Shown: positions 14,029-22,029, counted from the first letter of the stretch. The stretch is 24,539 nt of DNA from an uncultured Fusobacterium sp. (GCA_900542625.1 UQOH01000028.1:1-24539), one strand, 5' to 3'. The notes: generated by a model from the sequence alone, not told the origin. Numbers and translations: made by a program.

Positions 14029-15381
14029 ATGGAAAGCAAAAAAAGCAGCTTTATCGGACTGGTACCATTTATAATTTTCATATTAGTTTATTTAGGAAGT
14101 GGAGTACTTCTTCAATCACAAGGTGTTGAAATGGCATTCTATCAACTTCCGGCACCAGTTGCAGTATTTATTGGAATTATAGCAGCGTTTATCTTATTTA
14201 AGGGAAGCATTGTTCACAAATTTGATTCATTTTTGAAAGGTTGTGGAGAGGAAAACATAATTATAATGTGTATAATCTATCTGTTGGCAGGAGCTTTTGC
14301 GGGAGTTTCAAAAGCAATGGGTGGAGTAGACGCAACAGTTAATTTTGGTTTAACTTATATTCCAAGCCAATTTATAGCAGCAGGTGTGTTTGTTATAGCA
14401 GCATTTATTTCAACAGCAACAGGAACATCAGTAGGTGCTATCGTTGCTTTAGGACCAATTGCCATTGGTCTAGCTGAAAAAAGTGGAGTGTATCTGCCAA
14501 TAGTTCTTGCCGCTCTTATGGGTGGAGCAATGTTTGGAGATAACCTTTCAGTTATTTCTGATACAACAATTGCAGCAACAAGAACACAAGGTGTTGATAT
14601 GAGAGATAAATTTAGAGTCAACCTTACAATTGCATTGCCAGCAGCAATTATTACAGTAATTCTTCTGTTAATTTTCGGAAGACCTGAATTTATACCTGAA
14701 GCAGAAGTATACAGTTACAATTTTATAAAAGTTCTGCCTTATATTTTAGTTCTTGGACTATCATTAGCAGGAATAAATGTATTTGTTGTTCTTACTTTAG
14801 GAATAATAGTATCAGGTGTAATAGGATTAGCATATGGAGAGTTTACAATGCTTAAATATGCTCAGGAAATTTATAACGGTTTCGTTGGAATGAACGAAAT
14901 ATTCTTACTATCTTTATTAACTGGTGGACTTGCTGTATTAGTAAGAGAAGCTGGAGGTATAGATTGGCTTATTGAAAAAATACAAAAAATGATAACAGGA
15001 AAGAAAAGTGCTCTTATAGGTATCGGACTTTTAGTAGGACTTGTTGACGTAGCAGTTGCGAACAATACAGTTGCAATTATTATCAACGGACCTATTGCTA
15101 AGAAAATTAGTAATAAATATCAAGTTGACCCTAGAAAGACTGCAACAGTTCTTGATACATTCTCTTGTATTTTCCAAGGTGCAATTCCATATGGAGCTCA
15201 AATGCTTATTATGCTGGGATTCACTCAAGGAGCAGTAAACTTTATGCAGGTATTCCCATTACTATGGTATCAGGGATTACTTCTTGTATTAACATTAGCA
15301 TCATTCTTTATCCCATTCGCAGATCATTATATTAATAAAGAGCCGTGGGACTGGAGTAAAGAAGAAATAGATTTAGATTAA
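14029..15381 (+). CDS. NhaC family Na+/H+ antiporter-like membrane transporter
   Basis: The 450-residue protein has about 11-12 membrane segments. Family landmarks are STATGTSVGAIVALGPIAIGLAE, LAALMGGAMFGDNLSVISDTTIAATRTQG, GLVDVAVANNTVAIIINGPIAK and FSCIFQGAIPYGAQ. The NhaC/ArsB-like group includes Na+/H+ antiporters and organic-acid/Na+ exchangers such as malate-lactate antiporters, so the substrate is open. AGGAGGG precedes ATG 14029. It follows the por genes on the same strand and ends at a strong terminator, so it may export protons or an acid product linked to that pathway (inference). Confidence 0.88.
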   Translation: MESKKSSFIGLVPFIIFILVYLGSGVLLQSQGVEMAFYQLPAPVAVFIGIIAAFILFKGSIVHKFDSFLKGCGEENIIIMCIIYLLAGAFAGVSKAMGGVDATVNFGLTYIPSQFIAAGVFVIAAFISTATGTSVGAIVALGPIAIGLAEKSGVYLPIVLAALMGGAMFGDNLSVISDTTIAATRTQGVDMRDKFRVNLTIALPAAIITVILLLIFGRPEFIPEAEVYSYNFIKVLPYILVLGLSLAGINVFVVLTLGIIVSGVIGLAYGEFTMLKYAQEIYNGFVGMNEIFLLSLLTGGLAVLVREAGGIDWLIEKIQKMITGKKSALIGIGLLVGLVDVAVANNTVAIIINGPIAKKISNKYQVDPRKTATVLDTFSCIFQGAIPYGAQMLIMLGFTQGAVNFMQVFPLLWYQGLLLVLTLASFFIPFADHYINKEPWDWSKEEIDLD

Positions 15382-15415
15382 TTTAACTTGGTTAGTTTTG
15401 TATAAAAATCACAGG

Positions 15416-15443
15416 AAAAGAGAGAGTCGCCGCTCTCTCTTTT
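15416..15443 (+). terminator. Terminator of the nhaC-type gene
   Basis: AAAAGAGAGAG (15416-15426) pairs perfectly with CTCTCTCTTTT (15433-15443) around a 6-base loop. Confidence 0.9.
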
Positions 15444-15503
15444 CTATTATGTGTGGCTTATTATTATTTTAATATAAAAAATAAATATTTTTTAAAAAAA
15501 CTA

Positions 15504-15532
15504 TTGACAAAATTAATTATATAAGGTATAAA
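15504..15532 (+). promoter_or_regulatory. Promoter of the large non-coding RNA
   Basis: TTGACA (15504-15509) and TATAAA (15527-15532) are exactly 17 bases apart. Transcription would start near 15539, and no coding sequence follows. Confidence 0.8.
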
Positions 15533-15538
15533 TATAGT

Positions 15539-16126
15539 ACAAGGAAGATATAAACGTCTAGACAAAAAAAATCCTTGAAGGAGGAGAGTCCCGTGGGAAT
15601 CTAAAATTTAGAAAAGGACTTTAGAAGTAACTTTTCAAAATGACCGGCTTATACTTTAGTAAATAAAAAATCATTCTATGAAATCCATAGCATGAGATAA
15701 GAGAAGTAATCCGGAAGATTATTTTCTCAAATGAGGAAGAATAAGAGCAAAAGTTAATATTGTAACAATGCTTATTTTAGGAGATAGTGATTTTTAAAGA
15801 AGTTTCTATTTTAGGAGAATAATCATAGTAACAAAATAATAGCAGTACCTCGTTATTCAACCTTTTCGTGCATATGAGAGCAAACAGTAATGACTAAGTT
15901 ATTTGGTGGCTAGATTTCAAAACTTCGGAAGAGTTTTAATCAGCACAGGAAATAATAAAAAAGAAGCTGGAAGATAGGAAGATTAAATAGAGAAAAAGTA
16001 TAATGCATTAGGTGATAGATAAAAAGCAGGACAAAAAATATTCCAAAGAAAGAAGGTGATCCCACCTGGATGAGATGAGATAAAGGGTTATCTGTTAAAT
16101 TATTAAAATTAGCAGATAACCCTTTT
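15539..16126 (+). ncRNA. Large stand-alone structured RNA candidate, about 590 nt
   Basis: The region has its own promoter and terminator, no open reading frame of note, and stops in all frames. Stems visible by eye include: CAAGGA (15540) with TCCTTG (15572); AGAgTCC-CGTG-GGAaTCT (15585-15602); GAAAAG...CTTTTC (15611-15636) with ACTT/AAGT inside. TCAT-CTATG...CATAG-ATGA (15671-15695) lies within a domain closed by CCGG/CCGG (15643 and 15711). Others are TTTCTC/GAGGAA (15723-15738), ACTAA/TTGGT (15893-15907), AAAACT/AGTTTT (15919-15937), TGGAA/TTCCA (15967 and 16041) and AGGTG/CACCT (16054-16067). A long-range pairing GTGGGA(A)TC (15593-15601) with GATCCCAC (16058-16065) can join the ends. 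I find no RNase P, tmRNA, 6S, SRP or intron core. By size it recalls very large RNAs such as ROOL, GOLLD or OLE, but I cannot assign a class. Confidence 0.65.
16083..16126 (+). terminator. Terminator of the large non-coding RNA
   Basis: AAGGGTTATCTG (16083-16094) pairs perfectly with CAGATAACCCTT (16113-16124), 12 base pairs with an 18-base loop, followed by T-rich sequence. Only the plus-strand side has the T run, so it serves the plus-strand transcript. Confidence 0.85.
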
Positions 16127-16150
16127 AAGTTTTTTGTATTTTTTAAATCT

Positions 16151-16747
16151 CTATTTCAAAAATTCCTCTAATTTCTCTTTTAAAAGCTTCGGTGATGTTA
16201 ACTGCACTGCATTAATGCCGCAGGCCTGTGCACCTTCAATATTTGCCTTTACATCGTCTATAAAAAGACATTCTTCAGGTTTCAGAGAATAAGTTTTAAG
16301 AAGAAGCTCATATATTTCTTTTTCAGGTTTTAAAAGTTTGCAGTGCCCTGAAACAATTTTCCCGTCAAAAGTTTTAAAAAATTCCCAGTTATCATAAATA
16401 TAATTAAAAGCAGGATAGTGGAAATTTGATAAAACGTACAGATTATATTTTCCTTTTAAAGATTTCATTATCTCCACATTTTCAGAAATAGGTGCAAGAC
16501 AGTCTATAACATTTGTATCAAAAAGTTTTTTTATTGCATCAGCACATTGAGGAAGCTCTTCTGAAAACATTTTCACTGCATCAGAATATTCAAGAACACC
16601 TCTGTCCAAATCAGCCCAGGCTTGTCCGCCGAAAACCACTCTGTAAAAATCATCTCTGTATTGTTCATCAATATTTTCTCTTACAAATTTTTCAGGATGA
16701 AAAGAAACAAGTACATTTCCAAGATCAAAAATAATATTTTTTATCAT
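16151..16747 (-). CDS. HAD-superfamily phosphatase, YihX-like
   Basis: The 198-residue protein has all four HAD motifs: FDLGNVL (nucleophile Asp8, with Gly10 as in the YihX group), LSNF near 108, the lysine in KPEKEIYE and FIDDVKANIEGA. The helical cap between motifs I and II makes it subclass IA. YihX itself is an alpha-D-glucose-1-phosphate phosphatase, but HAD substrates cannot be read from sequence. An AAGGAGG site precedes ATG 16747. It is transcribed toward the large RNA and is divergent from the next HAD gene. Confidence 0.88.
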   Translation of the reverse strand: MIKNIIFDLGNVLVSFHPEKFVRENIDEQYRDDFYRVVFGGQAWADLDRGVLEYSDAVKMFSEELPQCADAIKKLFDTNVIDCLAPISENVEIMKSLKGKYNLYVLSNFHYPAFNYIYDNWEFFKTFDGKIVSGHCKLLKPEKEIYELLLKTYSLKPEECLFIDDVKANIEGAQACGINAVQLTSPKLLKEKLEEFLK

Positions 16748-16899
16748 ATAAATTATCCTCCTTATAAATCTCTTGTCCCATTATATACCATTTGCTGACA
16801 AAATGGAAACTAAAATAAAATGTTTTGAAAATAATTTCTTCCAAAATTCATAAAAAAATATTAAAATAATAAAGAATAATAATTGCGAAGGAGAAGATA

Positions 16900-17697
16900 A
16901 TGATAAAATTAATAGTATCAGATATGGATGGAACACTTCTTGATGATAATAAAAAACTTCATGATGATTTCTGGGAAGTTTTTGAAGAGCTTAAAAAAAG
17001 AGGAATATATTTTGTTCCTGCCAGCGGAAGACAATATTTTAATATTTACGAATATTTTAAAAGAATAGAAGAGGGGCTTGTAATTCTTGCAGAAAACGGC
17101 TCATTCATAGTTGAAGATGGAAAAGAACTGTATTCAAAATGTCTTAATAAAAAAGATGCATTGGAACTGATAGAGGCTGTAAGAAAAATTCCTACTGCCC
17201 ATGTTATTTTCTGCGGGAAGAAAAAAGCATATGTTGAGAGCAGCAATCCTGATTTTATAAAAGAGGTTGAAAAATATTATACAAGATATGAGATTGTTCA
17301 AGATGTAACAAAGGCAGATGATGAGGCTCTTAAAGTTACTATCTGTGATTTAACAGGAGCAGAAGAAAATTCTTATCCTCATGTAAAAAAATATTCAAAA
17401 GATTTTAAAGTGGCAGTGTCAGGTTTTGTGTGGGTTGATATTATTAACAAAGATTCTGACAAAGGAAAAGGACTCAGCGTTCTTCAAGAAAAATTAGGAA
17501 TATCTAAAGATGAAACAATGGTTTTTGGAGATTATCTGAATGATTATGAGCTTATGCAGCAGGGAAAATACAGCTTTGCTATGGAGAATGCTCATCCTGA
17601 ATTAAAGAAAATAGCAAAATATAATGGCGGAGATAACAACAACAGCGGAGTTATTAAAACTATTAAAAAATATGTTCTTGAAGGGAATATAGAATAA
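16900..17697 (+). CDS. Cof-type HAD-IIB phosphatase
   Basis: The 265-residue protein has motif I SDMDGTLLDD (Asp8, Asp10), PASGRQ near 38-43 (motif II), a Cof/IIB cap in the middle, the motif III lysine in DKGKGLSVLQEKLG, and motif IV FGDYLNDYELM. Cof-type enzymes dephosphorylate sugar phosphates, flavin mononucleotide or related metabolites; which one is unknown here. AAGGAGA precedes ATG 16900. It is a single-gene unit bounded by a very strong terminator. Confidence 0.92.
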   Translation: MIKLIVSDMDGTLLDDNKKLHDDFWEVFEELKKRGIYFVPASGRQYFNIYEYFKRIEEGLVILAENGSFIVEDGKELYSKCLNKKDALELIEAVRKIPTAHVIFCGKKKAYVESSNPDFIKEVEKYYTRYEIVQDVTKADDEALKVTICDLTGAEENSYPHVKKYSKDFKVAVSGFVWVDIINKDSDKGKGLSVLQEKLGISKDETMVFGDYLNDYELMQQGKYSFAMENAHPELKKIAKYNGGDNNNSGVIKTIKKYVLEGNIE

Positions 17698-17727
17698 AAA
17701 TTAAACTGTAAGGTTTTATGAAAAATG

Positions 17728-17778
17728 AAATAAGAATAAAATTTTCTTGGAAAAAAATCGAAAATTTTATTCTTATTT
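17728..17778. terminator. Bidirectional terminator (19-bp perfect stem)
   Basis: Arms 17728-17746 (AAATAAGAATAAAATTTTC) and 17760-17778 are perfectly complementary around a 13-base loop, with T or A runs on both sides. It separates the convergent Cof-type and tandem-HTH genes. Confidence 0.85.
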
Positions 17779-17809
17779 TTAGTTTATGACAATTTCTATA
17801 ATTTTTTAT

Positions 17810-18580
17810 TTAAAGAGAGTTTTTTAAAATAGCTTTTACATAACATTTTAAAGCCTCTCTTTTTAAACTGAATTTATCAGATTTAGTTACATAAGGACTG
17901 TCAAAAAGAATATTTACAATGTTTATTGATTTGTTAAATTCATTTATCTCTGTGTCCTTCAATTCTATTATTTTCTTTTCATTGTTATCAAGTTCATCAA
18001 AATAATGTAAAACTATTTTACTGCTGTTTATTATATCAAAATACAGCTCCTGCCCTGATTCCAAAATAATATCAGGTTTTCCTTTATTCTGCTTTGATAT
18101 TTTTTCTTTGGATTTATCATTGTCTTTCAAAAGAATATCTTTTGTTGTTTTTAAAGCTTTTACAAATTTTGAAATTTTTGAAACAGGAATTCCCTCTTCT
18201 CCTGCCTCTATCATCTCTATTTTTTTCTTTGATTTATACCCTGTTTTTTCAGCCAGTTCCTCTTGTGATATTCCAAGCTCTTCTCTTAAACGTTTTACAA
18301 TATTTATTTCCTGTGTATTTTCAGTTTTTCCAATAATATTGTCCTCTTCATCTGTATTTGAAGTATCAATAAGAGTTGAAATATAGTTCAAGCTGATATT
18401 AAAAAGCTTGGTGTATGCCAGAAGATAAACTCCTGCAGGAGTCTTTATTCCTGTTTCCCATTCTGAAATCATTTCTTTGTTCGTATCTAAGTTAAACTCT
18501 TTATTAAAAATATCTGAAAGCTCTTCTCTGGAAAATCTTTTTTCCAGTCTTAAAGTTCTCAATATACCGTTTTTACCCAA
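17810..18580 (-). CDS. Transcriptional regulator with two Xre-type HTH domains
   Basis: The 256-residue protein has a first Xre-like domain at about 6-67 (LRLEKRFSREELSDIF ... ISEWETGIKTPAGVYLLAYTKLFNI) and a second at about 95-150 (LREELGISQEELAEKTGYKSKKKIEMIEAGEEGIP). A lysine-rich linker leads to a C-terminal part with no known domain. The start is TTG 18580, with AAGGAGG 7 bases before it. A TTGCTT-17-TAAAAT promoter lies upstream on the minus strand (18641-18613). The gene is divergent from the binding-protein gene by 168 bases, so it may control that transport operon or itself. Confidence 0.8.
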   Translation of the reverse strand: MGKNGILRTLRLEKRFSREELSDIFNKEFNLDTNKEMISEWETGIKTPAGVYLLAYTKLFNISLNYISTLIDTSNTDEEDNIIGKTENTQEINIVKRLREELGISQEELAEKTGYKSKKKIEMIEAGEEGIPVSKISKFVKALKTTKDILLKDNDKSKEKISKQNKGKPDIILESGQELYFDIINSSKIVLHYFDELDNNEKKIIELKDTEINEFNKSINIVNILFDSPYVTKSDKFSLKREALKCYVKAILKNSL

Positions 18581-18612
18581 TTAAATACCTCCTTATTTTT
18601 AACACATCTGAT

Positions 18613-18641
18613 ATTTTACTATTTTATTGTTTAAAAAGCAA
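18613..18641 (-). promoter_or_regulatory. Promoter of the tandem-HTH regulator
   Basis: On the minus strand TTGCTT (18641-18636) and TAAAAT (18618-18613) are 17 bases apart. Confidence 0.5.
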
Positions 18642-18674
18642 ATTTGAAATAAAATACAAAAGATATATTTTTAA

Positions 18675-18703
18675 TTGAGAGTTGGGAAAAAATAGATTAT
18701 AAT
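18675..18703 (+). promoter_or_regulatory. Promoter of the binding protein-ABC operon
   Basis: TTGAGA (18675-18680) and TATAAT (18698-18703) are 17 bases apart, 45 bases before the start codon. Confidence 0.7.
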
Positions 18704-18748
18704 AAATTATATTTATATAAAAATAAAAATATTTTAAAGAGGTTTCTT

Positions 18749-19636
18749 ATGAAAAAATTATTCACAGCATTACTGTTTTTTGCATTTCAAATAACAACAT
18801 TTTCTATTTCTGTCAATGGAAATACAGCAGAGGATAGTTTTGGTAATAAAATATTATTGAAAAAATATGAAAGAATTGTTATCTGCGACCCTTCAGCTGT
18901 AGAGATTTTTTATCTTATAGGCGGAGAGGATAAAATTGCAGGGATATCAAGAACAAAAATAAATAAAATGTATCCGGAAGATAAGACAGAAAAACTTGTA
19001 TCTGTGGGAACGATAACAAAACCCTCTATTGAAAAAATACTGCAGTTAAATCCCGACTTAGTAATATTAAATCCTATGGCATCAAAAATAGAACCTCTTT
19101 TAAAAGAATATAATATTCCGTATTTTATAGACCGTTCTGTAACTTTTGATGAGATTTTTCTGAAAACAAAAATATACGGAATTCTTTCCGGGAAAGAAGA
19201 AAATGCAGAAAAGCTTATCGAGGAAAAAAGAGCTAAAATCAATGAAATAAAAAAAGATGCAGCAAAAAGAAAGGACAGTTTAAAAGGAATTATTCTGTAT
19301 ACGGGAAATCCTATGACATCTTTTGGTTCTGATACAATTCCAGCAGAGATATTTAAACTTTTGAATATTGAAAATCCGGCAGAAAAATTTATGGGGAAAA
19401 GCAAAATTCTTTCAGCAGAGATGATTTTGGAAGAAAACCCTGATATTATTATAGGGACTATGAAAATAAAATCTGTTGAAGAACTTGTAAAAAACAATGA
19501 GTTTTTGAAATATTCCAATGCTTATAAAAATGGAAATATTTATGTATTTGAATCAGAAAAAATACTTCGTGCAACACCGAGAATAGCAGAGGGAATAGAA
19601 GAGATTTATGAGGTAATTAAAAATGTTAAAAAATAA
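18749..19636 (+). CDS. Periplasmic substrate-binding protein, FecB/BtuF-like (iron chelate, haem or cobalamin)
   Basis: The 295-residue protein has a signal peptide (about 1-20, MKKLFTALLFFAFQITTFS) with no lipobox cysteine, so it should be free in the periplasm. The class III binding-protein fold follows: RIVICDPSAVEIFYLIGGEDKIAGIS, VGTITKPSIEKILQLNPDLVI, a long linking helix (about 150-180), and ILEENPDIIIG plus NIYVFESE in the second lobe. These proteins capture iron-siderophore, haem or vitamin B12 and deliver it to an inner-membrane importer. AGAGG precedes ATG 18749. Its last 14 bases overlap the ABC gene, so the two are translationally coupled. This fits the TonB system elsewhere in the window. 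Confidence 0.9.
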   Translation: MKKLFTALLFFAFQITTFSISVNGNTAEDSFGNKILLKKYERIVICDPSAVEIFYLIGGEDKIAGISRTKINKMYPEDKTEKLVSVGTITKPSIEKILQLNPDLVILNPMASKIEPLLKEYNIPYFIDRSVTFDEIFLKTKIYGILSGKEENAEKLIEEKRAKINEIKKDAAKRKDSLKGIILYTGNPMTSFGSDTIPAEIFKLLNIENPAEKFMGKSKILSAEMILEENPDIIIGTMKIKSVEELVKNNEFLKYSNAYKNGNIYVFESEKILRATPRIAEGIEEIYEVIKNVKK

Positions 19637-21341
19637 ACTGAACAAAAATATAATAATAAAATATTATAAGCAGGAGAAAAAGCTTCTTGCTGCTTTTGTA
19701 GTATTTAACCTTGTTGTAACAGTTCTTGACCTTACAACTCCCCTTGTTGTAAAAAATATAATTGATAAGTCTATTCCATCTAAAAATATAAATGAGCTCC
19801 TTGTTCTTACATTTTTTGCTCTTTCTCTTTATGGAGTAAGAACTTTCTTTGCTGTGATAACATTCAGCAGAGGGCAGCTTATGGGAAATAAAATTAAATA
19901 TCATATGAGGAATGATTTGTTTAGTCACTTTTTAAAACAATCACATGAGTTTTTTAATAAAAAAGATGTGGGAGAACTGATTTCGAGAATTACAGGAGAT
20001 TTGGAAAATTCATCAGCTCTTTTATATAGAGGACTGCAGGATCTGCTGGCTTCAGGAGGCTCTCTTATTGGAGGATTTATCTTAATGTTTTTATACAGTC
20101 CTCTTCTTGCATGTATAACTTTTATTCCTCTTCCTTTTGGATTGATTTTTGTTTATAAAAAAAATAAAAAGATGAAATCAGGATATAGGGAAATAAGAAA
20201 GAAAAACAGTTCCCTTACAGTTGTCATCAATGAAATGCTTAGGGTTATTCTTTTCTTAAAAGATAATCTTCTTGAGAATACAGCATATAAAAAATTTGTT
20301 AAGGCAAATGATGAGCTTTTAAATTCTGAAAAAAGAAACTTTTTAAATGTGGGAATTTTTATGGCTGGAGTTACTTTTTATGTTCACTTTACACAGCTTA
20401 TACTTATTGGAGCAGGAGGAATTTTATTTATAAAAGGTAAAATAAGCATAGGAATTATTGTTTCTTTTCTTCTTCTGGTTGACAGATTTAAGGTATCACT
20501 TATAAAGCTTGCAGGACTTACTGATACATACCACAAGGGAACGGCTGGAATAAACCGTCTTGAAGAGATGCTTAATGCAGATTTTTCTGTTCCTGAAGGT
20601 GATACAGAGATAAAAGAATGTTTTGAAAGTCTGAAATTTGAAAATGTATCTTTTAATTATGCTGAAAATATTCCTGTTTTAAAAAATATAAGTTTTGAGA
20701 TTAAAAAAGGAGAAAAAACTGCTATTGTTGGAAGGAGCGGAGTTGGTAAAACAACTTTAATGAACCTTATAAAAAGAAATTATTTAGCTGACAGAGGAAA
20801 AATTTCTCTTAATGGAATAGATTATCGTGATACAAACCATGAAAATATTTTGTCTTTTATGGGAGTGATTGAGCAGAGAGAAAATATTCTCAGCGATACA
20901 ATTTTTAATAACATAAGCATTGTTAAAGAAAATTCTTCTGAAAATGAAGTTTTTAAATCAGCAGAAAAAGCATATATTCATGATACTATTGAAGAATTTC
21001 CTGAAAAATATAACACTGTTCTTGGAAGCAGGGGAACAACATTGAGCACAGGTCAGCAGCAGAGAATCTCTCTTGCAAGGGTATTTTTAAAAAATCCTGA
21101 AATAATAATTTTGGATGAGGCTACGTCAGGTCTTGACAACAGCTCAGAAACTATTATAATGGATAATATAGATAAGTATTTTAAAAACAAAACTATAATA
21201 GCTGTTACTCACAGACTTGGTGTTACAAAAGGTTTTGACAAAATAATTGTTCTTGGAAAAGAGGGAATCGCAGAAGAGGGAACTTATGATGAACTCATGG
21301 ACAAGAAAGGTGAATTTTTTAATATTCAAATGGGGAGATAA
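19623..21341 (+). CDS. Exporter-fold ABC transporter half (membrane plus ATPase domains)
   Basis: The 572-residue protein has six membrane segments (about 20-310) of the MsbA-like type, with an EFFNKKDVGELISRITGDLENS coupling region. A complete ATPase follows: Walker A GRSGVGKT at 370-377, Q-loop in VIEQRENILSD, signature LSTGQQQRISLAR, Walker B IIILDEAT, D-loop SGLD, and H-loop VTHRL. It presumably works as a homodimer, since no partner gene is adjacent. It overlaps a FecB-like binding protein gene by 14 bases, and no BtuCD/FecCD-type importer genes are present. Exporter-fold importers are known for siderophores (IrtAB, YbtPQ), so import is plausible, though sequence alone would suggest export. 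No ribosome site of its own is needed if coupled. Confidence 0.92.
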   Translation: MLKNKLNKNIIIKYYKQEKKLLAAFVVFNLVVTVLDLTTPLVVKNIIDKSIPSKNINELLVLTFFALSLYGVRTFFAVITFSRGQLMGNKIKYHMRNDLFSHFLKQSHEFFNKKDVGELISRITGDLENSSALLYRGLQDLLASGGSLIGGFILMFLYSPLLACITFIPLPFGLIFVYKKNKKMKSGYREIRKKNSSLTVVINEMLRVILFLKDNLLENTAYKKFVKANDELLNSEKRNFLNVGIFMAGVTFYVHFTQLILIGAGGILFIKGKISIGIIVSFLLLVDRFKVSLIKLAGLTDTYHKGTAGINRLEEMLNADFSVPEGDTEIKECFESLKFENVSFNYAENIPVLKNISFEIKKGEKTAIVGRSGVGKTTLMNLIKRNYLADRGKISLNGIDYRDTNHENILSFMGVIEQRENILSDTIFNNISIVKENSSENEVFKSAEKAYIHDTIEEFPEKYNTVLGSRGTTLSTGQQQRISLARVFLKNPEIIILDEATSGLDNSSETIIMDNIDKYFKNKTIIAVTHRLGVTKGFDKIIVLGKEGIAEEGTYDELMDKKGEFFNIQMGR

Positions 21342-21392
21342 TTTTATTTTAGATTTATAAATATAGAAAGGATGTAAAGGAGATATTGGGCT

Positions 21393-21848
21393 ATGATATA
21401 TGGAGAATTAAGAGAACTTAAATTTTACAAAGGAATTTCAAAAAATTTAGACAAAGCTATTGAGTGTATTGAAAGCGGTGCATACAAAAATGGTGTTCCG
21501 GGAAAAAATGTGATAGATGGAGATGAACTTTTTTTCAATTTTGAAGAAGCCGATATAAGAAAAGAGGAAGACGCTTTCTTTGAAGGACACAAAAAATATA
21601 TTGATATTCAGCTTGTAATAGAAGGAGAAGAACTGCTTGGGTATAGTCCGCGTTCAAATGTTGTGAGAACTTCTCCATGGAACAGAGAAAAAGATTTTGA
21701 AGTATACGAAGGGTCTGTTGATCATTATTTCTTATTAAATAATGATACTTTTATTATTTTATTCCCTGAAGAACCTCATATGCCTCTTTTGGAAACTGAA
21801 AAAGAGCTGAAAAAAGTTAAAAAAGCTGTATTTAAAGTTAAAATTTAA
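21393..21848 (+). CDS. YhcH/YjgK/YiaL family protein (cupin, NanQ/EbgC-like)
   Basis: The 151-residue protein has the family blocks FFNFEEADIRKEEDAFFEGHKKYIDIQLVIEGEE (about 47-80) and FIILFPEEPHMP (about 123-134), with His and Glu residues that bind a metal in the cupin barrel. Members include NanQ, an anomerase for sialic acid, and EbgC, linked to beta-galactosides. No sugar-use genes are adjacent, so the substrate is open. AAAGGAGA lies before ATG 21393. It follows the ABC gene by 51 bases and may be read through from it. Confidence 0.88.
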   Translation: MIYGELRELKFYKGISKNLDKAIECIESGAYKNGVPGKNVIDGDELFFNFEEADIRKEEDAFFEGHKKYIDIQLVIEGEELLGYSPRSNVVRTSPWNREKDFEVYEGSVDHYFLLNNDTFIILFPEEPHMPLLETEKELKKVKKAVFKVKI

Positions 21849-21966
21849 TATTATACTTAGAGAAATTTCTGAGAAACATGATATAAAAAGGCAAATCTTT
21901 TTATGAGGCTGCCGGAGTACTTACAGGACATTATTAAGAAAGATAGGAATATATAAATATAAAAAA

Positions 21967-22013
21967 GAGCTGTTGCAAATGGATTATTTTTAATCATTAG
22001 TTTGTAACAGCTC
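21967..22013. terminator. Bidirectional terminator between the YhcH-family gene and tdk
   Basis: GAGCTGTT-g-CAAA (21967-21979) pairs with TTTG-t-AACAGCTC (22001-22013), with an inner TGGATTA/TAATCA stem. A runs precede it and T runs follow it. Confidence 0.85.
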
Positions 22014-22029
22014 CTGTTTTTTATTTTAA

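Noticed and set aside
15578..15604. Tiny reading frame GTG-GGA-ATC-TAA after AAGGAGG
   Set aside because: Only three codons, and the bases are better explained by the hairpin 15585-15602 of the RNA.
15578..15990. RNase P RNA or tmRNA for the 15.5-16.1 kb RNA
   Set aside because: GGAGGAGAGTCC resembles the GAGGAAAGTCC box of RNase P, but no CAGGGTGC/GGTAA region or ACAGAA box follows. There is no tRNA-like acceptor end with a TTCGAATC arm and no tag reading frame for tmRNA.
18910..19518. Minus-strand open frame of 202 codons opposite the binding protein
   Set aside because: It mirrors a gene with signal peptide and clear fold on the plus strand, and its composition is antisense-like (Ile/Ser/Phe-rich) with no motif.
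21903..21956. 17-residue reading frame (MRLPEYLQDIIKKDRNI) after the YhcH-family gene
   Set aside because: No ribosome site at the right distance, no recognised family, and length near chance; may be a coding relic but cannot be supported.
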